Positions 55,404-63,721 of a stretch of 64,000 bases of DNA are shown here, one piece after another. Position numbers and translations under genes: made by a program. Below the pieces are notes generated by a model. It ran no database searches and was not told where the DNA came from. It saw only the letters and a list, made by a program, of their open reading frames with translations. Source of the DNA: an uncultured bacterium (GTDB taxonomy: Bacteria > Oederibacteriota > PGYV01 > Palsa-1178); assembly GCA_937889595.1 (NCBI GenBank), contig CALAOR010000032.1:1-64000 (forward strand). Reading direction: 5' to 3'. Position 1 is the first letter of the stretch. The number at the start of each line of letters is the position of its first letter.

Positions 55404-55549
55404 ATTTTGACTACAAGGAATGCGTTGAAAAAGGCAAAATAAAAGAGTATTCAAGAGGACAAGAGCTCGCGCCTAAAGAATTAAAAGAGGGCGAAGAAGA
55501 CTATATGACAGCTGATGATAGTTTTAAAGATGAAAAATTCAAATTATAA
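55400..55549 (+). CDS. Truncated HEPN-like partner, 49 residues
   Basis: A reading frame starting within the ATGA overlap at the end of the nucleotidyltransferase gene. The sequence DYKECVEKGKIKEYSRG then APKELKEGEEDYMTADDSF resembles the first helices of HEPN proteins encoded after MNT genes. It stops after 49 residues, so the catalytic RxxxxH helix is absent. It may be a decayed toxin or a genuinely short protein. Confidence 0.55.
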   Translation: MNFDYKECVEKGKIKEYSRGQELAPKELKEGEEDYMTADDSFKDEKFKL

Positions 55550-55902
55550 GTGCCATGAGTGTGCGGAGGATCTCGACAGAAAAGTGGAGGAATGTCTGTT
55601 TTAGATTTGGATTTTGGGTAGGGAATAAATTATAAAAGCTATAAGCAAGTTGACCCCAGACCACACCAGACCACACTAAATTTGTGTTATCGGGTAAACA
55701 TAAGATGATTGAAAACAATTTCAAGATTTAAACTGCTTGCAAATTTTGGGGTGCAAAACATATTGGAAAGATGTATAATATACTCGTGACCTTATAGGAT
55801 CAACAACTAAAACACCTGGAGCTGATAATGACTGGCATGGGAAAATCTTTGATTAACGGCACATGTTTTACCTGTTTGAAACTGTTATTAAGGCAAATTT
55901 AA
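55550..55902 (+). other. Spacer before the HNH-TPR gene
   Basis: This 353-base stretch has a possible HEPN C-terminal scrap (EDLDRKVEECLF, ending about 55602) and a TATAAT at 55774-55779. It also holds a 24-residue leader frame at 55828-55902 (listed separately). No other gene seen. Confidence 0.5.
55828..55902 (+). CDS. Possible 24-residue leader peptide
   Basis: ATG at 55828 with CTGGAG 8 bases upstream. It encodes MTGMGKSLINGTCFTCLKLL (first 20) and ends with TAA directly abutting the ATG of the HNH gene (TAAATG). The HNH gene itself has a weak ribosome binding site (AAGG, 9 bases), so translation may be coupled through this frame. It could also be chance. Confidence 0.4.
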   Translation: MTGMGKSLINGTCFTCLKLLLRQI

Positions 55903-58900
55903 ATGGCAGACATACCGATTAATGAGGTGAAAATTCTTTTAGCAAAGTCAAGCGGAAGATGCGCATACACTGGATGCGGAAAAAATTTGATAACTATCAG
56001 CGAACATGGCGCAGAACCAGTATTTAGCGGAGAGATAGCGCATATAATTTCCGCAAAACATAAAGGACCGCGGGGAAATTCTCAAACCCAGTGCGCAAAC
56101 AAAAACTCACATAAAAACTTGATTCTATTTTGTGGAGAACACCATTTTTTGGTTGATTCAAGACCCGACATTTATACTGAAGAAATACTTTTGCAAATGA
56201 AAAAGAAGCACGAAAACAGATTTATTAAATGGATTGAAACTATTTCCCTATTGCGCCCGGAAACCGATGCTTTGGAAAAATCACCAATAACAGCGCCGAT
56301 TAAAAACAAGCTTGATAAAGCTAAAGAACTCGTTGGCACGGGAAATTTTACGGGCGCGATTGCAATCCTTGAGGGCGCTCTCTGTGACTCGGATATCTCA
56401 AATAGTGTTGAAGCAAAAATTAAAGTCAGGTCTGCACTTGCTTATGCGCTTTATCAAAAACATGATGAGTTTGAAAGGCCGGAAAAATTGTTTCGCGAAG
56501 CGCTTTCTTTAACGTCCATAAGCGACATTAAAGAAAGAACTAAAATAGTTAATGATCTTGGAGATTTACTCGTTTTTTCCGGAAAATTGGATGAAGCGCA
56601 GTCGGTGCTTTACTTGGCTCTTGAATCTTCAAGAGGCATCAATGATTCCGAGGAACTGGTATCTGTGCTTATTTCGATTAGTATTCTTGAGCGAATTTTG
56701 GGTAAGCATGATAGCGGTATTGAAAGGTTGAATGAAGCTTTGAAATTACTATTTCAAAATAACCTTATCGCGGAAAGTAAAGATAAAAAACATAACGATA
56801 TAAATATAGCAGTTTGTTACGTTAATTTGGCCCAAATATATCAGGAGACTGGGGATATACAAGAAGTTTTGGTGTTATTCGAAAAAGCCGAGAAACTATA
56901 TAATGATTCAGATGAAAAATTTGATATAGCAAAAATCTCTTTGTTACGCGGTAAGACGTATTGTCTAAATGCAGATTGGCAAAAAGCGTTTGATTCTTAC
57001 AAGCTAGCCTTGAAAATATTCGAAAATATCAAAAACTATGAATGGATCGCGAGGTCTTACGAAAGGATTGCTCGCTTATTTAGTAAACATGACAAAATTG
57101 AAGAGGCGTTTGCCACGATGCTGCGAGCTGTGGAAAATATAAAAAAATCTGATAACCCGAGCGAACAAGTTGACTATATTCTATATGAAGCAGATCTTCT
57201 TCGTCTGCTGAAAATCAAGAAAGCAAAAAATGATATAAATCAAAAAATTTCTCGATTAAAAATCGGCATACCCGACAATGAGTTGGATAAATTTTATCTA
57301 AAAATCTCAGAGGAATTAAAGAATGTAGACGAAGCAATTCTTGAAGCTATTGCTGAAGATGAGCAAATAAATATGTTGCTGAACCAAGCGAAGGATCTTG
57401 TAGAAAAAAATGATTTGAGTGAACACTCAATTGCAATAATTGTGGAAGAATCCGAGAAATTCACTTTGCAAGGCGATGAAGAGAAAAGGCGTTCTTTACT
57501 GGTTGGAGCAATTGTTTTAATTCAAAAACAATTGCAAAAATCTGTTTTTCCGAAAAGCCGGGCTCGTTTTATGGAAACCGTAGGAAATCTGTATATGAAA
57601 ATTGGAGATAATTCCGAAGCGCTGAAATGGGTGAATTTGGCGGGAGATATATATGAAAAGACAGGAAATGTTTACGGTTTGGCCAAATATCATGGACTAC
57701 GAGCTAATTTTTTTAGATTGCAAGGCCTTTTGAACGAGGCTATTTTAGAATACCGTCAATCTTTGACTTTGCTTGATGGACGAAGTTTTAATGATCTTAT
57801 TGTCGAAATGAAAATTAATTTAGCATCAGTCCTATGGAAAAATGGCGAATTTATTGAAGCCAAATCGCTTCTTGATGAATCTGAACGTGTTTGTAAACAG
57901 TATCGTTTGGATGACTATGTCCCGGTTATTGGAAGAAACCGTAACGCGATTAATAAGGAAATTGCCGCGGCTCAAGCCCCAGCACATACACTTGCTGATT
58001 TGTTGTTAAGTCTCGAACAATTGATAAGTTATAATCCTGAATACGCGATGACATATTTGATGTTTTGGTATTTTTCTTGGCAAACAGAATTATTGGCTTT
58101 GGTGCGTTCCGGTTCTAACTTGTCTTTCATGGCAATAACGGATAATGTCGAAACTTTTTTGCAATTTTCTAAAAAATACAGGCGGATAGCAGATCATTTT
58201 CTCATGTCAACATCTACACCTTATGATGTCGAAGTGAAAATTAAATATTTTCCAATACCTGCAAACTGGTTATTTCCAAAGACATTCCCGTTTATTTTTA
58301 GAAAAATAGATAAAGCAATCGACGGAGAGGCGATAAGAAATAATGTCCATAATGACGATTCCAAAATTTTGCGGGGAATTAAGATGTCTGGACCGGCGGA
58401 CGTTTTGCCAAAATATATTTTGGTTGATTCGAAGACGAATAAGAAAGGCGAAGGGACAATGTTTGACATTTATGGCTCCTGTATTCCAAAGGAAGCAATT
58501 GATTTGATGATAAATAAATCGACGAACGAATTGATCGATTTACGTACGATATGGTTCCCGACAAGTCGTTCCGTTTCAAAAGACCCATTTTTAACCGATC
58601 TAGTCATAGGCTATGAACGGGGTGTTGTTCCGTTATTTTTTAATCAACTCCCGACTTCGGATTCTGTCATCGATGTTGGAAGCGTTAAAATACCAATCCA
58701 AAATTCATTTTTGCAGAATGACAATTCGAAATTGTTCTTGAAATGGAGGAATAAAATAACGGAAATAAACAGCATGGTTAAAAAAGAAGCCCAAGCCGCT
58801 TTGATTGAACTGTCTGGAATGTTCATCCAAAACATTGAAAACACGGAAACAATTTTTTCTGCACTTGAAATTCATTTATTTGAATTTGAGAAAGATGCCA

Positions 58901-58962
58901 AACGTGTTATTGAGATTGTGATCCTTGTGTTGGACACTAACTTGTCAGACAAATCGGCCTAA
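55903..58962 (+). CDS. HNH nuclease with long TPR array (1019 residues)
   Basis: A large soluble protein. Residues 8-95 are an HNH-type nuclease module: zinc-like CAYTGCG (20-26), GEIAHIISA with His47, KGPRGN, and NLILFCGEHHFLVD (72-85) with Cys77 and His80/81. Residues about 125-680 are tetratricopeptide repeats (YGLAKYHGLRANFFRLQGLL is one). The last 300 residues have no family I recognise. Nuclease plus sensor-type repeats, in AT-rich DNA beside PLD, GHKL and methyltransferase genes, suggests a phage-defence protein; this is inferred, not known. Confidence 0.75.
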   Translation: MADIPINEVKILLAKSSGRCAYTGCGKNLITISEHGAEPVFSGEIAHIISAKHKGPRGNSQTQCANKNSHKNLILFCGEHHFLVDSRPDIYTEEILLQMKKKHENRFIKWIETISLLRPETDALEKSPITAPIKNKLDKAKELVGTGNFTGAIAILEGALCDSDISNSVEAKIKVRSALAYALYQKHDEFERPEKLFREALSLTSISDIKERTKIVNDLGDLLVFSGKLDEAQSVLYLALESSRGINDSEELVSVLISISILERILGKHDSGIERLNEALKLLFQNNLIAESKDKKHNDINIAVCYVNLAQIYQETGDIQEVLVLFEKAEKLYNDSDEKFDIAKISLLRGKTYCLNADWQKAFDSYKLALKIFENIKNYEWIARSYERIARLFSKHDKIEEAFATMLRAVENIKKSDNPSEQVDYILYEADLLRLLKIKKAKNDINQKISRLKIGIPDNELDKFYLKISEELKNVDEAILEAIAEDEQINMLLNQAKDLVEKNDLSEHSIAIIVEESEKFTLQGDEEKRRSLLVGAIVLIQKQLQKSVFPKSRARFMETVGNLYMKIGDNSEALKWVNLAGDIYEKTGNVYGLAKYHGLRANFFRLQGLLNEAILEYRQSLTLLDGRSFNDLIVEMKINLASVLWKNGEFIEAKSLLDESERVCKQYRLDDYVPVIGRNRNAINKEIAAAQAPAHTLADLLLSLEQLISYNPEYAMTYLMFWYFSWQTELLALVRSGSNLSFMAITDNVETFLQFSKKYRRIADHFLMSTSTPYDVEVKIKYFPIPANWLFPKTFPFIFRKIDKAIDGEAIRNNVHNDDSKILRGIKMSGPADVLPKYILVDSKTNKKGEGTMFDIYGSCIPKEAIDLMINKSTNELIDLRTIWFPTSRSVSKDPFLTDLVIGYERGVVPLFFNQLPTSDSVIDVGSVKIPIQNSFLQNDNSKLFLKWRNKITEINSMVKKEAQAALIELSGMFIQNIENTETIFSALEIHLFEFEKDAKRVIEIVILVLDTNLSDKSA

Positions 58963-59039
58963 GTTAGATGTAGGTCTGTAGAGAGTTGTTTTGCCGTTTG
59001 GTTTTGTTATAGGCAACGCCAGTAAAAAAAGCACATTTT

Positions 59040-59668
59040 TGTAGAGTGGCAAAGCTTACACGCTAAAGTGGATCCACCGTGACGGTATAATTTATTGCAT
59101 GAGGGCATGGATGTATAAATAAGCAACCTCGTGGGAAACACGGGAGTAATTGGATGAGATGAAATTAAACCTTGGGAAAAGATTGTCAACTCTCAAGTAA
59201 AGGACTGAGATTAGTTCCTGTGGTTTTCCCAGCTCGGCCCCCGCCCACGCCAGCCCAGCCCGAATCCCAGGCGGCGGCAACGCAGGGGAAAAAGAGGAAG
59301 ACGGGACGGGGGAATTGACAACAGCGATATCGCAAATATAGGGACTGTCCCTAAATTTGCTTTCGCGCGTAAGGCGTGTTCGTGAGGTTCATCCGCAGGC
59401 GTGGCATCAAGCGCGGTGAAAAAGAAGAACGTTTCTCGATAACGCAAATATAGGGACTTGCTTGCACGCCAAAGCAGAACTAATGCGACGGCGTGCCCCT
59501 AAATTTGCGTTATCAATCGCTATCGGAAAGCCGTATGAGGGAAAACCTCAAGTACGGTTTGATGAGAGGATGCAGGAAATAGTGCAACTGTTGTGGGATG
59601 AATCAGCCGCGTGCTGCTAAAGTCCGGGAACAGCCCTGAAACTGCGGTTGTGTTATACGCTACTGGCA
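59040..59668 (+). ncRNA. ORF-less group II intron (5' end uncertain)
   Basis: Domain V is clear at 59529-59560: AGCCGTA pairs with TACGGTTT, TGAGG with CCTCA, with a GAAA-type loop and two-base bulge. Upstream, AAGCAACCTCGTGGGAAACAC and the AGATTGTCAACTCTCAAGTA region resemble domain I of bacterial introns. The domain VI region and 3' end run to about 59668. Domain IV has no reverse transcriptase; it holds two palindromic segments instead (59332-59360 and about 59438-59512). The 5' end (GUGYG) was not located, so the left boundary is a guess. Confidence 0.65.
59332..59512. repeat. Palindromic repeats within the intron
   Basis: GCAAATATAGGGAC and GTCCCTAAATTTGC form one unit (59332-59360). 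A second, longer inverted pair of the same arms (TAACGCAAATATAGGGAC ... CCCTAAATTTGCGTTA) spans about 59438-59512. They resemble known GGGACAGTCCC-type dispersed repeats. Confidence 0.7.
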
Positions 59669-59702
59669 CTGGTTCTTTTCGCATAGAAATTAGGAGGAAA
59701 AA

Positions 59703-60872
59703 ATGATAGAAATTTTAGAAAATGAAAAATTCAAGACCAAATTTGTTGATGCTATGGCAAGTTTTAACCAGTATTATTGGGCAGTCGCTTGGGCTGGAAA
59801 GAACTTTGATGTTTCGGAATTGTTATTTAAAAATCAAAATAAAATGAAGAAAATTGCTGTGGGTCTTCATTTTTATCAAACACATCCGTATTTTATCAAG
59901 AGGGCGATTCAATTAAATGAAGTTAAGTTTATTAAACAACCGGAAGGAACATTTCATACTAAAACATATTTATTTTTAAATGATGAAAAAAATTGGGTGG
60001 CCTTTATCGGCAGCGCAAACTTTACAAAATCGGCATTTACTGAAAACACCGAAACAATGATTATGATTACTTCTGAAAGCAACATCGTGTTTGATTCCAT
60101 AATGGAAGTCGTCAATCAAAGTTGGGAAAAAGCAAAGAGCTTTACAAGGACTGAGTTTAGCCGGTATAAAAAGATATGGGCTGAAAAAAACAAATACACA
60201 AGAAAACTAATGGAACCATTTGTAAAATCGAAAAAGGATATTAAAGAGGCACCGGTAAAAGATATGTCATGGAATGAGTTTATAGAAGGAGTAAAAGAAG
60301 ATAAACACGGGTATAAAAACCGCATAGATATGATGAATAAAGTGCAAGAGTACTTTAAAAAAACGCAGGACTTTGGATTAATGGACAAAAAGATTAAAAG
60401 GCAAATTGCCGGGTTTGCCGGGATAGAAGAAAAAGTCAACTGGGGCTGGTTCGGTAGCATGATGGGCGCTGGACTTTTTAAAAAGGCAATCAATGATAAT
60501 GATCAAAATGTCCGAAATGCCATTAATGCAATTCCCTTTGAAGGTAAAGTGTCGTCGGAAAACTTTAAAGATTTTGTACTTAATTACAAAAAAACATTTA
60601 AGTCAGGGAGTTGGATGGCGACCGCAACGAGATTGCTTGCTACGAAACGACCTGATGTTTTTGTTTGTTTAGATAACAAAAATAAAAGATTACTTTCACA
60701 AAATTTTGCTATCAAGCAATCCGAAATGTCGTATGAACGTTATTGGGATGAAATTATCGGCAATATAGAAAAATCGAAATGGTGGAATGATTTAACTAAA
60801 AAAAATGAAGAGGAAGCAAAGGTCTATAAGTATCGAGCTGCTTTTTTAGATGCTCTTTATTACGAGGAATAG
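59703..60872 (+). CDS. PLD-like (NgoFVII-type) protein
   Basis: A 389-residue protein with a phospholipase D-type nuclease site: FHTKTYLF (His85, Lys87) and GSANFTKS (103-110), present once, so a dimer would form the full site. Such domains occur in restriction enzymes of the NgoFVII/BfiI kind. The rest (about 165-389) is Lys-rich and helical, with WMATATRLLATKRPD; it could be the DNA-recognition part. AGGAGG precedes the ATG. The gene is flanked by two 95-base direct repeats related to the intron 3' end. Confidence 0.78.
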   Translation: MIEILENEKFKTKFVDAMASFNQYYWAVAWAGKNFDVSELLFKNQNKMKKIAVGLHFYQTHPYFIKRAIQLNEVKFIKQPEGTFHTKTYLFLNDEKNWVAFIGSANFTKSAFTENTETMIMITSESNIVFDSIMEVVNQSWEKAKSFTRTEFSRYKKIWAEKNKYTRKLMEPFVKSKKDIKEAPVKDMSWNEFIEGVKEDKHGYKNRIDMMNKVQEYFKKTQDFGLMDKKIKRQIAGFAGIEEKVNWGWFGSMMGAGLFKKAINDNDQNVRNAINAIPFEGKVSSENFKDFVLNYKKTFKSGSWMATATRLLATKRPDVFVCLDNKNKRLLSQNFAIKQSEMSYERYWDEIIGNIEKSKWWNDLTKKNEEEAKVYKYRAAFLDALYYEE

Positions 60873-60887
60873 TATTAAATCGATTGA

Positions 60888-60982
60888 GCAGGCGGAAATA
60901 GGGCAACTGTTGTGGGATGAACCAGCCGCGTGCGGCTAAAGTCCGGGAACAGCCCTAAAACTGCGCCTGTGTTCTACTCTAC
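60888..60982 (+). repeat. Second copy of the intron domain VI/3' end
   Basis: It matches 59572-59664 over its whole length with scattered changes (CAACTGTTGTGGGATGAA, CAGCCGCGTGC, GTCCGGGAACAGCCCT). No domain V precedes it. With the first copy it forms a direct repeat around the PLD gene. Confidence 0.85.
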
Positions 60983-61054
60983 TGATGCTTTATTTTTCGA
61001 ATCTGAGATAAATGCTTGGCACTCGGTTCGACACTCGGTTCGATTAAATTCTGC

Positions 61055-61084
61055 TTGGTACAATGTCTGATATTTTGTTATAAT
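61055..61084 (+). promoter_or_regulatory. Promoter of the GHKL operon
   Basis: TTGGTA and TATAAT with an 18-base spacer, 36 bases before the ATG at 61120. A short tandem ACTCGGTTCGAC doublet lies just upstream (about 61020-61042). Confidence 0.55.
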
Positions 61085-61119
61085 GATTGAATTGCAAATG
61101 AAATGTTGAAGGAGAAAAA

Positions 61120-62718
61120 ATGCCAATTGAACAAGCAAAAATAATGGTCAGCGCAAGAATATTACGTCATATTAGTAGAGGTATTTATCGGACACCGGCG
61201 GGAGCATTAAAAGAACTAATTAGCAATGCTCATGATGCAGGTGCATTAAATGTAACAATAAATTCCGGGTTTCCGTTATTTGAAAAAATTGTTATTACTG
61301 ATGACGGCAAAGGGATGACTTTGGAAAAGTATAATGACATCATTAAGCACATAGGACTAAGTGATAAAACCGCCGGCGATTCTTTTAAAATGGAAGGAAA
61401 AGCAAATATTCATACTAGAAAAACAATTGGACATTATGGAATTGGATTATTAGCTATTGGCCAATTGTGTAAAAAAGTAAGAATTACAAGTAAAACGAAG
61501 GGTTCCGTTGATGGATTTGAGGCACTTATCGACTTTGACCAATTCGAAGTGGAAAAAATTGATGGTATTGAAAGATCTGTTATAAAAGATGAAGAGAAAA
61601 TTGAAAGAAAAGACAAGGAAAATAAATCCAAAAAGGAAGAACAAATTCAAATTGGGGTGTGCGAACTTAAAAAAATAAAGTATGATGAAAAAATGAAAGA
61701 CAAGCAATTTACTAAAATCGAACTAGAACAAACGCGGGACTTTGTTCAAAAAAAATTATCGGGACAAATGCTAGATGGGTATGTAGGTTTGACAAAGGAA
61801 AAAAAATACTGCGCGAACTTTCAGGAGTTGCTAAAATTATACAGAGAAAAAGAATCGGAAATTAAACATGGACAATACCCGTATGAAAAGTTAATTTGGG
61901 AGTTGGCGGTTTATTGTCCTGTTGGTTATCCAAAAATAGATATATTTAAGAAAGGCGACCTGAAACACTTTGATGAAATAGCTGAAGCGGTCGATTTTAA
62001 AGTTGTAATTGATGGACTTGAAATTACCAAACCATATGAGGATAGCTTCTTCAAAGATGAAAATGAAGAAATAAGAAAGATTTTTAAATGGAAAGAGGAA
62101 AAATATTTACAAAATAAAAAAATAAGTGGTTATTTGATCTTTAGAGGTAAAATAAGGCCTAAAAGTATGCAGGGCGTATTAGTCAGAGAAGGTGGTGTGG
62201 CCGTTGGTATGTATGATGTAAATTTTCTTGAATATCCTTTTCACGAAGGCCCTAAATTTGAACAAATAACTGGGGAAATTTTTGTTGAAGGGTTATCGGG
62301 TGCCCTTAATATCGACAGAAGTAGTTTCAATGAGACGGATGACACATATTTAGCGATGATAAAATGGATACATAATAAATTACATGATGAAGTTTTTTCT
62401 GTGATTAAAGCTGAAGGGCAACAAAAAAGAGAAAATATTGAAGTGCTATTTCAGAGTATTTTCAAAAAGTTTATTAAAGGTTCAAAATTTGATGGCAAAG
62501 TTCAATTTAAGAAACTAGCAGAAAGTAAAAAGTTATTTATGAGTGAAAAAGACCTGTTAATTATTAATACAAAAAATCGTTTAGGAAAACCGAATACAAA
62601 AAACTTAAACAAACTATTAGTCGCTTCGGCGTTAATATTAAATAAACTTGTTTCTGCAGACGATATGGAACAGATTTTAGAGAATTTGTTTGTTGCGGAA
62701 AGAGAGATGAAAAAATGA
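61120..62718 (+). CDS. GHKL (Hsp90/MutL/MORC-like) ATPase
   Basis: A 532-residue protein. The N-terminal ATP-binding fold has ELISNAHDAGA (Asn36), ITDDGKGMT (59-67) and TIGHYGIGLLA (102-112). Then a Lys/Glu-rich charged segment (about 160-190) and a second domain with LIFRGKIRPKSMQGVLVREG and GALNIDRSSF, as in related ATPases. GHKL ATPases of this type occur in gene clusters with C5 methyltransferases and nucleases in bacterial defence. First gene of a tight three-gene operon; its stop overlaps the next start (ATGA). Confidence 0.85.
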   Translation: MPIEQAKIMVSARILRHISRGIYRTPAGALKELISNAHDAGALNVTINSGFPLFEKIVITDDGKGMTLEKYNDIIKHIGLSDKTAGDSFKMEGKANIHTRKTIGHYGIGLLAIGQLCKKVRITSKTKGSVDGFEALIDFDQFEVEKIDGIERSVIKDEEKIERKDKENKSKKEEQIQIGVCELKKIKYDEKMKDKQFTKIELEQTRDFVQKKLSGQMLDGYVGLTKEKKYCANFQELLKLYREKESEIKHGQYPYEKLIWELAVYCPVGYPKIDIFKKGDLKHFDEIAEAVDFKVVIDGLEITKPYEDSFFKDENEEIRKIFKWKEEKYLQNKKISGYLIFRGKIRPKSMQGVLVREGGVAVGMYDVNFLEYPFHEGPKFEQITGEIFVEGLSGALNIDRSSFNETDDTYLAMIKWIHNKLHDEVFSVIKAEGQQKRENIEVLFQSIFKKFIKGSKFDGKVQFKKLAESKKLFMSEKDLLIINTKNRLGKPNTKNLNKLLVASALILNKLVSADDMEQILENLFVAEREMKK

Positions 62719-63719
62719 GTGATATTTCTGAAAAAATGAGAACCTGCCCGTTAAAACAACATATAAGGATGGAGTTGTGGGAAAAATACATACGAAAGAT
62801 TAAGAATAACAATATTTCATATCTAACCCTCTACTGCCCAACCATGATGGATATTAAGTATTTTACAAAAGTTGGTCTAATTACGCACGAGGATAATACA
62901 TACAAAGGCGTAGTTGGGATAACCAATAATTCGAAGGATTATGCGGCGGCAATAGCAAGCCTAAATGGTCGGATAGAGTTGCTTTTGGAGGGTACCGCAA
63001 ATGATGTTATTAATTCAAGAGATGGGAAAATCACTAAACAAATTTTAAGTAAATTCCCATTTGATGCAATTAATCTGGACTATTGTGATTATATTTTTGG
63101 TTCAAGAGATACAGAGTTTTTATCTTCGGATTTGCTTGATTTTATTTCGATTATGCAAAAACAAAACGAGAGTAATTGTAAAGAATTCGTATTATTTTTA
63201 ACAACGCGCTCTGATGTGAATGCTACTGGCGGTGGCTTTGCTAAATCTTTTAAAAGCTCTTTAAAACGAAGTATTAGTGACAATATAGAGAAGTATCCTG
63301 TTTTCAAACAGAAATTTATATCAAATTTCAACACTTCTGAGTTGAATGCCTTTGAAAGAGATAATTATGATTACTTCATCGCTGTGGGAATAATTAAACT
63401 ATTATTAAAGGAATTGTTTACGCACGGATATACAATTAAAGACTGTAATGCCAATTGGTTGATTCGAAACGATGAATCTCCGTTGAGATCCCTTTTACAC
63501 CTTGCTTTTCATATAAGTAGACCCAAAGCGACTGTAAAAAAATTAGTTTCGGACATTGGGAAAAGCGAATATGGCGGTGAGATAATATTGGATAGAATTA
63601 AAGCTGGGCACACGAATAAGTATACTGTAAAAAGTGATTTTGAGAGATTGAACTCTATGTATTCAGTTCTCATAGGTAGTTTTGGAACATTCGAAATAGA
63701 CACACCTAAGCCAATTTGA
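62715..63719 (+). CDS. Unknown protein of the GHKL-methyltransferase operon
   Basis: A 334-residue protein between an ATPase and a DNA methyltransferase, overlapping the first by four bases. It has alternating alpha/beta pattern in the first 170 residues (ISYLTLYCPTMMDIKYF, FPFDAINLDYCDYIF, EFVLFLTTRSD), reminiscent of a Rossmann-type methyltransferase fold without the Gly-rich loop. The second half is helical. No catalytic residues can be named. Its place suggests a structural or target-recognising subunit. Confidence 0.6.
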   Translation: MSDISEKMRTCPLKQHIRMELWEKYIRKIKNNNISYLTLYCPTMMDIKYFTKVGLITHEDNTYKGVVGITNNSKDYAAAIASLNGRIELLLEGTANDVINSRDGKITKQILSKFPFDAINLDYCDYIFGSRDTEFLSSDLLDFISIMQKQNESNCKEFVLFLTTRSDVNATGGGFAKSFKSSLKRSISDNIEKYPVFKQKFISNFNTSELNAFERDNYDYFIAVGIIKLLLKELFTHGYTIKDCNANWLIRNDESPLRSLLHLAFHISRPKATVKKLVSDIGKSEYGGEIILDRIKAGHTNKYTVKSDFERLNSMYSVLIGSFGTFEIDTPKPI

Positions 63720-63721
63720 TT

